DNA of 64,000 nucleotides from Actinomycetota bacterium (lineage in GTDB: Bacteria > Actinomycetota > Actinomycetes > Nanopelagicales > Nanopelagicaceae). Positions 8,376 to 17,310 of the stretch are shown here, in pieces (the stretch's first letter is position 1; the number at the start of each line of letters is the position of its first letter). The notes below the pieces were generated by a model. It saw only the letters and a program-made list of their open reading frames with translations. It had not been told where the DNA came from and did no database searches. The position numbers and the translations under genes were made by a program. The stretch lies in the NCBI GenBank assembly GCA_002737595.1, contig NSHZ01000002.1, positions 6,052 to 70,051 of the forward strand. Direction: 5' to 3'.

Positions 8376-9200
8376 ATGTCCTCCCAGTCAGCAATTCATC
8401 CAGAAATGGAAGGCCTGCGCCTCGCCTGGCTCGAGAGTGTGGAAGCTATATCCACGCTTGGAGCCACCCTCTCTGACGAAGAGTGGGAGGCTCCAACTCC
8501 ATGCCCCGGCTGGAGTCGAAAAGATCTCGTCAGCCACATTGTCGGCCTGGAGTCGAGAGTGCTCGGCGGCGAGATCCCTGATCCTGAAACGGTAGATGTC
8601 GCCAAGCCGTGGGTGAAGAATCCCTCCGCTGGTTTTATGGAAATCGATGTAGAAGTTCGTCGCGCGCGCCGCGGGCAGATTGTCTTTGGTGAGTTCATCG
8701 ACATCACACACTTGCGCAACGAAGCGTGGCGGTTGGATGAGCGCACCATTGAAACCCTCATCCACTTTGATCCCTTCGGTGAGATCTCACTCGGACTACT
8801 CCTCGGACGTCGCGTGATGGACATTTGGACGCACAATCAAGATTTGCGAACATCACTTGGCATTCCCGGAGATGAACTTGGTCTCGGTGCGCAACACTCC
8901 TGGATGCTCCTGGGTGCAGGACTTCCGATGGTCTTTGGAAAACGGGGTGGGGCTAAGCCCGGTCAATCACTCTCGTTAGAAGTGCGCGATTGCTTTACAT
9001 CACTCATTAAAGTTAATGACGAAGGTAAAGCTGCTTTCGTTACGACACTCAATGCACCCACGACTTCGATTTCGATAAGTGCTCATGAGTGGTACTTACT
9101 TGCAGCCGGTCGAGAAGGACGAGAGAAAGCAACTCCTGTTGTGAGTGGAGATGCAGAGTTAGCCGAACGCGTACTAACGAATTTTTCAATAACGCCTTAG
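8376..9200 (+). CDS. Mycothiol-type DinB-like protein (maleylpyruvate isomerase N domain)
   Basis: A 274-residue protein. The N-terminal four-helix domain has the MDMPI_N/DinB pattern WEAPTPCPGWSRKDLVSHIVGLE. A long second helix block contains MDIWTHNQDLR, and a small C-terminal domain follows. Related actinobacterial proteins use mycothiol and a metal bound by histidines; His near 52 and His near 152 are suitable positions. The reaction is unknown. The ATG at 8376 is preceded by a TAGCCT hexamer with a seven-base spacer, fitting a leaderless mRNA. The stop abuts the stop of the convergent E2 gene with no spare base. Confidence 0.83.
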   Translation: MSSQSAIHPEMEGLRLAWLESVEAISTLGATLSDEEWEAPTPCPGWSRKDLVSHIVGLESRVLGGEIPDPETVDVAKPWVKNPSAGFMEIDVEVRRARRGQIVFGEFIDITHLRNEAWRLDERTIETLIHFDPFGEISLGLLLGRRVMDIWTHNQDLRTSLGIPGDELGLGAQHSWMLLGAGLPMVFGKRGGAKPGQSLSLEVRDCFTSLIKVNDEGKAAFVTTLNAPTTSISISAHEWYLLAAGREGREKATPVVSGDAELAERVLTNFSITP

Positions 9201-10538
9201 TTACTCGTCGTCTCCGTTGTCTCCGTCATTATCGCTCTCATAGAGTTCACTTGGATCTTCAAGTAGTGCACCAATACGTGCCAAGAAACGTGAACCAAGT
9301 TCTCCGTCAATCATTCGGTGATCGAATGAGAGAGTGAGTTGGCAAATAGGACGGACTTTCATCTTTCCCTTGACTGTCCATGGAATTTCACGGATCTGTC
9401 CCACAGCAAGAATCGCACCTTGGCCTGGCGTAAGAATAGGAGTGCCACCATCAATTCCGAGTACACCCACATTAGTGATGGTAATAGTGCCATGTTGCAT
9501 GCGGTTAGGTGGCGTACGACCTTCGCGCGCAGTGTCGACCAAACTCATTAATTCCTTCGCAAGTGTGGGTATATCCATACCATCGGCCTCGTGAATGACT
9601 GGCACAAGTAAGCCACGAGGAGTCGCCGCCGCAAATCCAATGTTGATGTAGCGACGAATAATTACTTCGTGATTAGCCTCATCCCAACTGGAATTAATCT
9701 TAGGAAATTCTTTTGTTGCCTGCAGTACAGCAGCTGCCACGATCAGCAGTGGAGAGACACGCAAGCCTTCAAACTCTTCCCAATCCTTAAGTTTCTTAAC
9801 CGCTTTCAATGTTTTAGCAACATCAACCTGCAACCACACACTCACATGCGGAGCAGTAAAGGCGCTCGCGATCATGGCTTGCGCCATTTCTTTGAGTACG
9901 CCCTTTACTGGAATGCGATCCTCGCGATGCGGATCATAAGTTGTTGCAGATGGTTGTTCCATGCCGTGCAGCGCCATTGCGGCATCGAGCACATCGGAAC
10001 GAGTAATATTGCCACTCTTGCGAATGCGACGAATATCAACACCGAGATCTTTAGCAAGTTTACGAACTGGTGGCTTAGCGACCACGGGACCGTCGTGCAA
10101 TTCCACGACAATACTTTCACCCAACTCTTCTTGGATGCCACTTGCCGCCTTACGAGCTCGGCGAGCAGGTGTCTGACCTTCTTTCACTCCGTAACCCACA
10201 AGTACAGCAGCCTGTTTCGGTTTTCCTGTAGGAACTTCAAGATTGCGATCATCTTCTACCGGTGCTGCCGGTACTGCCGGAGCGCCGCTACTAGCAACGC
10301 CATCTTCAATCGTGATGATCACTGTCCCCACATCGACTGTCTCACCTTGATTCACATTAAGAGCAGTAACCGTTCCAGCGTAAGGCGAAGGAAGTTCCAC
10401 CGCAGCTTTCGCAGTTTCAATCTCACAAATCATCTGGTTGATGGTGACCACATCACCGACGGTGACATACCACTGAAGAATTTCAGCTTCGGTTAAACCC
10501 TCGCCCACATCAGGGAGTCGGAAGTCGCGTAGCGCCAT
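9201..10538 (-). CDS. Dihydrolipoamide acyltransferase, E2 of a 2-oxoacid dehydrogenase complex
   Basis: 445 residues with the E2 domain order. A lipoyl domain is at about 1-78, with the lipoyl-lysine segment CEIETAKAAVELPSP. After an Ala/Pro linker comes an E3/E1-binding domain at about 150-185 (VRKLAKDLGVDIRRIRKSG). The catalytic domain is at about 210-435 and ends in SFDHRMIDGELGSRFL, the HxxxDG active site. It transfers the acyl group from E1 to CoA. It is the third gene of the E1-alpha, E1-beta, E2 operon, 12 bases after E1-beta. Branched-chain 2-oxoacids are the most likely substrate, with pyruvate an alternative. No E3 gene is in the window. Confidence 0.93.
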   Translation of the reverse strand: MALRDFRLPDVGEGLTEAEILQWYVTVGDVVTINQMICEIETAKAAVELPSPYAGTVTALNVNQGETVDVGTVIITIEDGVASSGAPAVPAAPVEDDRNLEVPTGKPKQAAVLVGYGVKEGQTPARRARKAASGIQEELGESIVVELHDGPVVAKPPVRKLAKDLGVDIRRIRKSGNITRSDVLDAAMALHGMEQPSATTYDPHREDRIPVKGVLKEMAQAMIASAFTAPHVSVWLQVDVAKTLKAVKKLKDWEEFEGLRVSPLLIVAAAVLQATKEFPKINSSWDEANHEVIIRRYINIGFAAATPRGLLVPVIHEADGMDIPTLAKELMSLVDTAREGRTPPNRMQHGTITITNVGVLGIDGGTPILTPGQGAILAVGQIREIPWTVKGKMKVRPICQLTLSFDHRMIDGELGSRFLARIGALLEDPSELYESDNDGDNGDDE

Positions 10539-10550
10539 GATTCATCTCCT

Positions 10551-11519
10551 CTAGAAAGCGAATGCTCGGTCGATCGCATCAAGTGTGCGATCTAAGTCGG
10601 GTAGGTAGTGCTCTTCCAAACGTGCAGGTGGGTAAGGGACATTGAAGCCGCCGACCCGGAGCACGGGAGCATCGAGAGAGTAGAAGCACTCCTCGGTGAT
10701 TTGGCTGGCGATTTCTGCCCCCAGGCCCAAGAAGGTGGGCGCCTCGTGCAAAATCACCACTCGGCCGGTCTTTTGGGCAGATTCAAAGACCGGGGCAAGG
10801 TCAAGGGGTGAGAGCGTTCGGAGATCCATGACTTCAACAGAACGACCCTCTTTCACGCAGACCGCCGCTACCTCAATGGCGGTACGCACGGTAGGTCCAT
10901 ACGAGATAAGTGTTAAGTCATTACCTTCTTGCACTGTCCGGGTCTCATGCAAACCAAGTGAAGGTGCTGCTTCATCGATTTCGGCTTTATCCCAGTAGCG
11001 ACGCTTAGGTTCAAAGAAGATCACCGGATCATCAGATTGGATCGCTTGTTGCATCATCCAATAAGCATCATTTGGATTGGAACAGGTGACGACTCGAAGA
11101 CCGGCCGTATGCGCAAAGTAGGTCTCGTTGCTTTCGGAGTGATGTTCAACCGCACCAATTCCGCCACCGTAAGGAATGCGAACAACTACCGGTAATTTCA
11201 AGGTGCCAAGCGAGCGTGAATGCATCTTCGCTAGCTGTGAAGTGATCTGATCAAAAGCTGGATAGACGAATCCATCAAATTGAATTTCGCAGACAGGGCG
11301 ATACCCGCGGAGAGCTAAACCAATTGCAGTTCCAAGGATCCCCGACTCGGCGAGTGGTGTATCAATGATGCGATCTTCACCGAACTCGCTCTGGAGATTT
11401 TCGGTAATTCGGAAAACGCCACCAAGCTTGCCGACATCTTCGCCCATGACTAAGACCTTTGGATCTTCAGTGAGCGCTCGGCGCAACCCCATGTTGATTG
11501 CTTTTCCTAGAGTGATCAC
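10551..11519 (-). CDS. 2-oxoacid dehydrogenase E1 component, beta subunit
   Basis: 322 residues, the transketolase-like beta half of a heterotetrameric E1. Visible family segments are LVMGEDVGKLGGVFRIT, DTPLAESGILGTAIGLAL, EIQFDGFVYPAFDQI, RIPYGGGIGAVEHHSES and the C-terminal domain with RVGGFNVPYPPARLEEHYLPD. The beta subunit binds the aminopyrimidine end of thiamine diphosphate and gives the interface to E2. The GTG start at 11519 overlaps the E1-alpha TGA (GTGA), so translation is coupled. The enzyme depends on thiamine diphosphate, whose precursor uptake is represented elsewhere in the window. Confidence 0.94.
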   Translation of the reverse strand: MITLGKAINMGLRRALTEDPKVLVMGEDVGKLGGVFRITENLQSEFGEDRIIDTPLAESGILGTAIGLALRGYRPVCEIQFDGFVYPAFDQITSQLAKMHSRSLGTLKLPVVVRIPYGGGIGAVEHHSESNETYFAHTAGLRVVTCSNPNDAYWMMQQAIQSDDPVIFFEPKRRYWDKAEIDEAAPSLGLHETRTVQEGNDLTLISYGPTVRTAIEVAAVCVKEGRSVEVMDLRTLSPLDLAPVFESAQKTGRVVILHEAPTFLGLGAEIASQITEECFYSLDAPVLRVGGFNVPYPPARLEEHYLPDLDRTLDAIDRAFAF

Positions 11520-12592
11520 TTCATATCACCCTCTGCAAAAGATTCTAGGTAATTGATGTACGCGCTCTTCTCAGCTTCCAGAATTGGATGCGGTTCGGCA
11601 TACACATGATCAAAGATGGCTTCGACGTATGGATCTTCCGCATCAATGATATCGCCACGTAATTTACTTGCCATCGCTTCGGCCTCTTTTTCAATATCTG
11701 CAAAAAAGTCCTCATTTGCAAGGCCACTTCGGGTGAGATAAGACTTTACCCGAGCGATGGGGTCTTTGAGTTTCCACTCTTCTAACTCTTGAGCTAACCG
11801 GTAACGACTCGGATCATCTGAAGTGGTGTGAGCACCCATGCGATATGTAAAGGCTTCAATGAGTGTGGGACCTTCGCCAGCGCGAGCGCGCGCAAGAGCT
11901 ACCCGAGTAACTGCCAGTACCGCAAGTACGTCGTTACCGTCTACTCGGACACCAGGAAAACCAAAGCCCGCGGCGCGCTTGTACAACGCCACCTTCGTTT
12001 GACTCTCAATAGGTTGGCTAATGGCCCACTGATTGTTCTGGCAGAAGAAGACCACTGGTGAGTGATACACCGATGCAAATGTAAATGCTTCGTTCACATC
12101 GCCTTGACTGGTAGCGCCATCACCAAAGTAAGCAATAACTGCATTGTTGCTTTTATCGCGTTGAATTCCCATGGCGTAACCGGTGGCATGCAATGTTTGC
12201 GAGCCGATTACCAGCGTGTAGAGATGGAAGTCGTTATCGTGCGGATTCCAACCGCCATGATTTATGCCGCGGTACATTCCGAGAAGTTTTTCTGGTGGGA
12301 CACCCTTCGCCCATGCGACACCATGTTCGCGATAGGTGGGGAATGCATAGTCGCCGGGAATCAATGCCCGGCCAGATCCCACCTGTGCGGCTTCTTGTCC
12401 GAGTGATTGTGCCCAGAGACCCAGTTCGCCTTGGCGTTGGAGAGCAGTGGCTTCTACATCGAAACGACGAACCATCACGAGATCGCGGTAGAGCGCGCGG
12501 ATCTCCTCGGTTGAAATTTCAAGTGGGTACTCCGGGTCGGTGAGTAATTCACCCTCAGGAGAAAGGATTTGGACAAGTTGTAGCTCGCTCAT
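11516..12592 (-). CDS. 2-oxoacid dehydrogenase E1 component, alpha subunit
   Basis: 358 residues. The thiamine-diphosphate motif runs from GDGATSQGDVNEAFTFA through QNNQWAISQP (the GDG-x~26-NN pattern). GAHTTSDDPSRYR is the phosphorylation-loop-like region. It decarboxylates the 2-oxoacid and reductively acylates E2. The short form, separate beta gene and TTSDDP region are typical of BkdA/PdhA in actinobacteria. The start ATG 12592 has a purine-rich GGAGGGGG site eight bases upstream. It is the first gene of the operon, transcribed away from the aminotransferase gene across a 96-base gap. Confidence 0.94.
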   Translation of the reverse strand: MSELQLVQILSPEGELLTDPEYPLEISTEEIRALYRDLVMVRRFDVEATALQRQGELGLWAQSLGQEAAQVGSGRALIPGDYAFPTYREHGVAWAKGVPPEKLLGMYRGINHGGWNPHDNDFHLYTLVIGSQTLHATGYAMGIQRDKSNNAVIAYFGDGATSQGDVNEAFTFASVYHSPVVFFCQNNQWAISQPIESQTKVALYKRAAGFGFPGVRVDGNDVLAVLAVTRVALARARAGEGPTLIEAFTYRMGAHTTSDDPSRYRLAQELEEWKLKDPIARVKSYLTRSGLANEDFFADIEKEAEAMASKLRGDIIDAEDPYVEAIFDHVYAEPHPILEAEKSAYINYLESFAEGDMK

Positions 12593-12688
12593 CGGACCCC
12601 CTCCGCTTGAATCCCTGCCAGCCAGGTATGTGACCGGGCTCTAACCTACCGGGCGAGAATCCACCCTTCCCACCCGTAGGCTGGTCGG

Positions 12689-13753
12689 GTGCGCCATAGC
12701 CTAGAAAATGTCCCTGCCTACTTGGCAGGTAAGCCAGCAGCCACCCTTTCCGGGGTGGAGAGTTTCAAGGTCTCATCCAATGAGAACCCATACTCACCCT
12801 TACCTGAAGTGCTGGACGCCCTCTCGTTCTCCCAGATCAACCGTTATCCCGACTTCTCCAATTCGCGTTTGCGTGATCTCCTGGCAGCGAAGTACCACCT
12901 CGTGACAGATAACTTTGCCACCGGTACTGGGTCAGTGGGCGTGCTCCAACAAATCGTGCAAGCCACGTGTAACTTTGAAGATGAAATTCTCCATGCCTGG
13001 CGATCCTTCGAGGCTTATCCCATTGTTGCCGCAGTCAATGGAGCCGTGAGTGTACCCGTTTCATTGCGTGGTGATGAGAGTCATGATCTTGATGCCATGT
13101 GCGCAGCCATTTCACCGCGCACACAATTGATACTGATCTGCCAACCCAATAATCCCACTGGTGTGGCAGCCAAGAGAGATGAACTTATTCACTTCCTGGA
13201 TCGCGTTCCGGCGCACATTACCGTAGTGATAGATGAGGCGTACGTAGAGTTCATCACTGATAAGCGCATCGCTGACTCACTCGATCTTTTCCGTAAGTAT
13301 AAGAATGTTGCAATATTGCGAACATTCTCCAAGGCATATGGATTAGCCGGGCTTCGAGTCGGTTATGCCATTGCACATTTGGAGTTGGCGGAAGCTATCC
13401 GTAAGTGCACGCTTCCTTTTGGCGTCAGCAATATTGCTGAAGATGCTGCCATTGCGGCATTGAAATATGAAGACAAGTTAATGGTGAGAGTGGCACACAT
13501 TCTTCAAGAGCGTACGCGCGTCAGTGAAGCGCTTACTACACAAGGTTGGAAGCTTTCCGATTCACAAGCTAACTTCGTATGGATGAGATTGCCTGGAAAG
13601 ACTGAGCTTTTCACGCAATCAGCGGTCGAAGTGGGTCTCTCTGTTCGACCTTATGGAGAAGAAGGTGTGCGCGTCACAATTGGCGAGGATGAAGCGAACA
13701 CTCGATTTATTGAATTGGCTTCCAAGTTCTTTAATGAATCAAGCCAGTTTTGA
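12689..13753 (+). CDS. Histidinol-phosphate / aromatic aminotransferase (HisC/Pat family)
   Basis: A 354-residue fold-type I PLP enzyme. Marks are SSNENPYSPLPEV at the N-terminus, QPNNPTGVA, VVIDEAYVEF and the PLP lysine in RTFSKAYGLAGLRVGYA near 217. The N-terminal SLENVPAYLAGK resembles the actinobacterial HisC2/Pat branch (aromatic amino acid aminotransferase), so it may serve phenylalanine or tyrosine synthesis rather than histidine. It starts at GTG 12689. A TAGGCT hexamer at 12677-12682 ends six bases before, predicting a leaderless mRNA. An EamA transporter overlaps its stop, so it could be linked to amino-acid export. Confidence 0.88.
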   Translation: MRHSLENVPAYLAGKPAATLSGVESFKVSSNENPYSPLPEVLDALSFSQINRYPDFSNSRLRDLLAAKYHLVTDNFATGTGSVGVLQQIVQATCNFEDEILHAWRSFEAYPIVAAVNGAVSVPVSLRGDESHDLDAMCAAISPRTQLILICQPNNPTGVAAKRDELIHFLDRVPAHITVVIDEAYVEFITDKRIADSLDLFRKYKNVAILRTFSKAYGLAGLRVGYAIAHLELAEAIRKCTLPFGVSNIAEDAAIAALKYEDKLMVRVAHILQERTRVSEALTTQGWKLSDSQANFVWMRLPGKTELFTQSAVEVGLSVRPYGEEGVRVTIGEDEANTRFIELASKFFNESSQF

Positions 13754-14673
13754 GTGACGTACGAAATTATCAACACCGCCGTGGCACAATCATGGTGGCA
13801 ATTGCGGCAGTACTCTTTGCGCTGAACGGTACCGCTGCACGTTTAGTATTAGATGTCGGTCTTTCAGCCCCGCGTCTCACTCAGATTCGCAGTGCCGGCG
13901 CACTCTTCTTTATTGCAATTTATGTTCTCTTTAAGAATGCTAAGTCTTTGAGAATTACTAAGAAGGATATTCCATTCCTCGCCGTCTACGGCATCGCAGG
14001 TTTTGCCTTTGTGCAGTTCTTCTACTTTGTCGCGATTACCAAGCTGGGTGTGGGAATTGGTTTACTCTTTGAATTTACTGCGCCAGTATGGATCGTGCTC
14101 TACGTTCGTTTCTTCCGCCATGAAGCGGTGAAGAAGAGAATGTACGCGGCAATTGCCTGCACAGTTTCCGGGCTTGTGCTGATTTCACAACTCTGGTCAA
14201 GTACAAAGCTAGAACCGGTGGGCATCGCGTGTGGACTCATTGCTTCGGTCTCGCTGGCTGTTTATTTCTTACTCGGGGATAAAGGTGTTCACAAACGCGA
14301 CACCCTTTCACTCGTCACGTGGGGTTTCATTTTTGCCACTATTTTCTGGGCGATCTTCCAACCCATCTGGAGCTTCCCCGCCAAGGTGCTCAACACCCAC
14401 CTCGACCTCGGTGGGCCATTTGTGGGTTCCTCAGTCTCTGGCTGGTGGGTAATCCTTTACATTGTGCTCCTCGGCACTATCGCTCCCTTCCTGCTCACTA
14501 TTGGAGCTCTGCGCTACACATCACCCGCTCGAGTAGGCGTGATCGGCACCATGGAGCCCCTCTTCGCGGGAGCTTTTGCTTGGTGGTGGCTAGGGGAATC
14601 GCTCTCCCTCGTTCAGATTGGCGGCGCCGTAGTAGTGCTCTGCGGCATCTTGCTCGCCGAAACCTCTCGATGA
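13750..14673 (+). CDS. EamA (DMT superfamily) transporter, first of two
   Basis: A 307-residue inner-membrane protein with about ten hydrophobic helices in two EamA repeats. It ends in the usual pattern GVIGTMEPLFAGAFAWWWLGE, the second-repeat glutamate helix. DMT transporters move amino acids or other small metabolites, often outward. The likely start is TTG 13750, overlapping the upstream TGA (TTGA); ATG 13792 is the alternative. The next gene, a second EamA protein, starts by ATGA overlap. The two similar proteins may work separately or as a pair. The substrate is unknown; the aminotransferase neighbour hints at amino acids. Confidence 0.9.
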   Translation: MSDVRNYQHRRGTIMVAIAAVLFALNGTAARLVLDVGLSAPRLTQIRSAGALFFIAIYVLFKNAKSLRITKKDIPFLAVYGIAGFAFVQFFYFVAITKLGVGIGLLFEFTAPVWIVLYVRFFRHEAVKKRMYAAIACTVSGLVLISQLWSSTKLEPVGIACGLIASVSLAVYFLLGDKGVHKRDTLSLVTWGFIFATIFWAIFQPIWSFPAKVLNTHLDLGGPFVGSSVSGWWVILYIVLLGTIAPFLLTIGALRYTSPARVGVIGTMEPLFAGAFAWWWLGESLSLVQIGGAVVVLCGILLAETSR

Positions 14674-15566
14674 AGAACCGCTCATCCTGGTTATGGTCTT
14701 ACCTCTCAGTCTCTTTTATTTGGGGATTCTCTTTCCTATTTATGAAGGTGGGGCTTGATTCTTTCTCCCCCTTCCAAGTGGCATTTCTGCGTATCGCGCT
14801 AGGCGCAGTAGTGCTCTTGATTATCGTTTTCCTTCGTAAAGTAAAGCTTCCACGTGATCGAACACTCTGGTTCCACACGTTTGTTGCCGGGTTTTTACTC
14901 AATGCCCTTCCTTGGTCGCTCTACTGCTTTGGTGAGCAACGAGTCTCCTCATCACTTGCTGGAATTTTAAATGCAGCAACGCCACTCTTTACTGTGATTA
15001 TTGCTCCATTGATGATCGCTAGTGAGAAGCCAAGTGCACGACGCATCTTCGGCTTGGGGATATCTTTCATTGGTGTCATCACAGTTTTCGGAGTCTGGAG
15101 TGGGGGCATCTCGGGAGATATCACCGGAGCTCTCCTCTGCCTTGGCGCACCGCTCTGTTACGGGATCGGCTCTCCTTACGTGCGCAAATACATCTCACAC
15201 AAAATGGGAATTCTTGAGCAATCGGTAATGCAACTTATATGCGCTTCACTAATCTTGGTACCTTTTGAAATCATCTTCTACAAGGCACCACACGATCTAA
15301 CCATCTCACCGATTTTGGCAATTCTCGCGCTCGGGATTCTGGGGTCAGGTTTAGCTAACCTCATGATGAATATTGTTTATCGCGATGCGGGTCCTACGGT
15401 TGCATCCACTGTTACGTATGTGATTCCGATTATTTCGACTTCTGCTGGCATGCTTATTCTTAAAGAGAACGTCGCCTTCCATGAAGTGATTGGCGCTGCG
15501 GTGATTATCAGTGGATTACTCCTTACCCAGCAACGCGCCAAGAGAGCATCACAAGCACTTAGCTAA
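14670..15566 (+). CDS. EamA (DMT superfamily) transporter, second of two
   Basis: 298 residues from ATG 14670, which overlaps the previous stop (ATGA). Ten membrane helices are apparent. The first is SVSFIWGFSFLFMKVGLD, the typical EamA opening WG(S/F)xF. The helix around GLANLMMNIVYRDAGPTVAS carries the conserved small and polar residues of the second repeat. It differs clearly from its upstream partner, so it is not a recent duplication. Its final eight bases overlap the end of convergent dnaB. Confidence 0.9.
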   Translation: MKNRSSWLWSYLSVSFIWGFSFLFMKVGLDSFSPFQVAFLRIALGAVVLLIIVFLRKVKLPRDRTLWFHTFVAGFLLNALPWSLYCFGEQRVSSSLAGILNAATPLFTVIIAPLMIASEKPSARRIFGLGISFIGVITVFGVWSGGISGDITGALLCLGAPLCYGIGSPYVRKYISHKMGILEQSVMQLICASLILVPFEIIFYKAPHDLTISPILAILALGILGSGLANLMMNIVYRDAGPTVASTVTYVIPIISTSAGMLILKENVAFHEVIGAAVIISGLLLTQQRAKRASQALS

Positions 15567-16914
15567 TCGGTGTGGCCATATCGACGAAGCGCGAATAATG
15601 GCCTTGGAATGCCACGGTGAGAGTCTTGGTAGGGCCATTTCGGTGCTTAGCCACAATCAGATCTGCTTCGCCTTGGCGTGGGTGATCGCGGTCGTAGGCA
15701 TCTTCGCGGTGAAGCAAGATCACCATGTCGGCATCCTGCTCGATCGAGCCTGATTCACGAAGGTCAGAGAGTAGTGGCTTCTTGTCAGTTCGCTGTTCTG
15801 GACCGCGGTTGAGCTGGCTGATGGCAACTACTGGAACATCTAATTCTTTAGCAAGCAATTTGAGTTGGCGAGAGAATTCAGAAACTTCTTGCTGACGACT
15901 CTCAACCTTCTTGCCACTGCTCATCAACTGCAAGTAATCGATGACAACGAGGCGTAGTTCATTGCGCTGCTTGAGACGCCGGCACTTAGCACGAATTTCC
16001 ATCATGTTCATGTTTGGTGAATCATCGATAAAGAGTGGTGCGGCTGAAATTTCACCCATGCGACGAGCGAGGCGACCCCACTCTTCTTCACCCATGGTGC
16101 CAGCACGCATATGGTGAAGCGGAACGCGAGCTTCTGCCGAGAGCATGCGCATAGTGATTTCGTTCCGGCTCATTTCCAAACTAAAGATCACCGACGTTAA
16201 CCCATGTTTGATGGATGCCGACCTTGCTAAATCAAGACCAAGCGTGGACTTACCAATTGCAGGACGTGCGGCAAGCACGATCATTTGTCCGCCATGCAAA
16301 CCTTGAGTCAAGTCATCGAGATCAATAAAGCCAGTGGGTACCCCACTCATTTGGCCGCCGCGCGTGCCGATTGATTCGATTTCATCGAGAGTTGATTCCA
16401 AAAGATCGGCGAGCACCATGTAATCCTCTGATGCCCGACGTTCGGTAACAGCAAAAATTTCAGCTTGCGCAGTATCAACTACATCGTCGACTTCACCTTC
16501 GACTGAGTAACCGAGTTGCACAATCTTGGTACCAGCTTCGACAAGTCGGCGAAGAATAGCTCGGTCGCGAACAATGTTGGCGTAGTAACCTGCGTTCGCT
16601 GCGGTGGGGACCGATGAAATAAGTGTGTGCAAATATGGTGCGCCGCCAACTCGCGCAATCTCTCCGCGCTCCGTTAACTCGGCAGATACCGTAACTGGAT
16701 CAACAGGTTCACCACTGGCGTAGAGATCAACAATGGCGTCGTAAATAGTTTCGTGCGCTGGGCGATAGAAGTCGCGAGAGCGCATAGTTTCAACAACATC
16801 AGCGATGGCATCTTTGGAGAGCATCATGCCGCCAAGTACTGATTGCTCAGCGGCGATATCTTGCGGAGGGGTGCGCTCGAATTCGCGGTCACGGGGGAGT
16901 TCAGCAATGCTCAT
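15559..16914 (-). CDS. dnaB: Replicative DNA helicase DnaB
   Basis: 451 residues. The N-terminal domain (about 10-115, PQDIAAEQSVLGGMML) is followed by a linker and the RecA-like motor. The Walker A is AARPAIGKSTLGLDLA; the Walker B region is LRLVVIDYLQLM; later come SQLNRGPE and the arginine-containing LLSDLRESGSIEQDAD. It unwinds DNA ahead of the fork as a hexamer. No intein interrupts it, unlike several mycobacterial dnaB genes. I start it at ATG 16914 with AGGAGGAG immediately upstream. An unusual row of DnaA-box-like sites lies about 150-210 bases upstream of the start. Confidence 0.97.
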   Translation of the reverse strand: MSIAELPRDREFERTPPQDIAAEQSVLGGMMLSKDAIADVVETMRSRDFYRPAHETIYDAIVDLYASGEPVDPVTVSAELTERGEIARVGGAPYLHTLISSVPTAANAGYYANIVRDRAILRRLVEAGTKIVQLGYSVEGEVDDVVDTAQAEIFAVTERRASEDYMVLADLLESTLDEIESIGTRGGQMSGVPTGFIDLDDLTQGLHGGQMIVLAARPAIGKSTLGLDLARSASIKHGLTSVIFSLEMSRNEITMRMLSAEARVPLHHMRAGTMGEEEWGRLARRMGEISAAPLFIDDSPNMNMMEIRAKCRRLKQRNELRLVVIDYLQLMSSGKKVESRQQEVSEFSRQLKLLAKELDVPVVAISQLNRGPEQRTDKKPLLSDLRESGSIEQDADMVILLHREDAYDRDHPRQGEADLIVAKHRNGPTKTLTVAFQGHYSRFVDMATPIS

Positions 16915-17060
16915 GACTCCTCCTCTCGCCACTTCTTATCCTTATTATTCTGCCGTGAGCAGGTGACACTCCTGCGTTAGGACTGAAACGAAGAGTATGA
17001 GCGCGGCGCGGACTCTGAATCCAGGCTGTGGAGGCAACGGGGGATGACGGGCGAAAGTCC

Positions 17061-17122
17061 TGTGGGTAACTGGGGATAACTTGGGATAAAAGTGTGGATA
17101 TCTGTGGATGAATTGTTGATAA
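17061..17122 (+). promoter_or_regulatory. Row of six DnaA-box-like 9-mers upstream of dnaB
   Basis: Measured against TGTGGATAA, the reverse of TTATCCACA, the row is as follows: 17061 TGTGGGTAA, 17071 TGGGGATAA, 17081 TTGGGATAA, 17093 TGTGGATAT, 17103 TGTGGATGA, 17114 TGTTGATAA. Five have one mismatch and one has two. All point the same way, with start-to-start distances of 10, 10, 12, 10 and 11 bp. A weaker seventh copy lies at 17179-17187. The 17061-17122 block fills the middle of the 396-base gap between dnaB and rplI. DnaA binding is inferred from the matches and their helical spacing; no perfect box is present. Confidence 0.6.
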
Positions 17123-17262
17123 GAATGAGCTGGAACGCTCTTTTCCCTGTTCAGCAGCGTGTTCATTCCTGGCAGACCGGGGGATAAAGAAAGATCTTTC
17201 GCGTCTCATTTATTGGACATGTGGCGAATCTAGCAGCCCGATATGTGAGCCAGAAAAAGCAA

Positions 17263-17290
17263 AAGGGGCGAAGGTTTCCCCTCGCCCCTT
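17263..17290 (-). terminator. Rho-independent-type terminator after rplI
   Basis: On the minus strand the arm AAGGGGCGA pairs with TCGCCCCTT around a short A/C-rich loop. A TTTT and a second T-rich run (TTTTTC) follow. It lies 21 bases past the rplI stop and would end the rpsF-ssb-rpsR-rplI transcript before the dnaB promoter region. Confidence 0.75.
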
Positions 17291-17310
17291 CTTACTAGTG
17301 AACTCTGGGT

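Noticed and set aside
16901..17209. Frames of about 70-100 residues in the dnaB-rplI gap
   Set aside because: They run through the DnaA-box row and the dnaB ribosome site, show no family pattern, and their composition follows the repeats. I treat the gap as non-coding.
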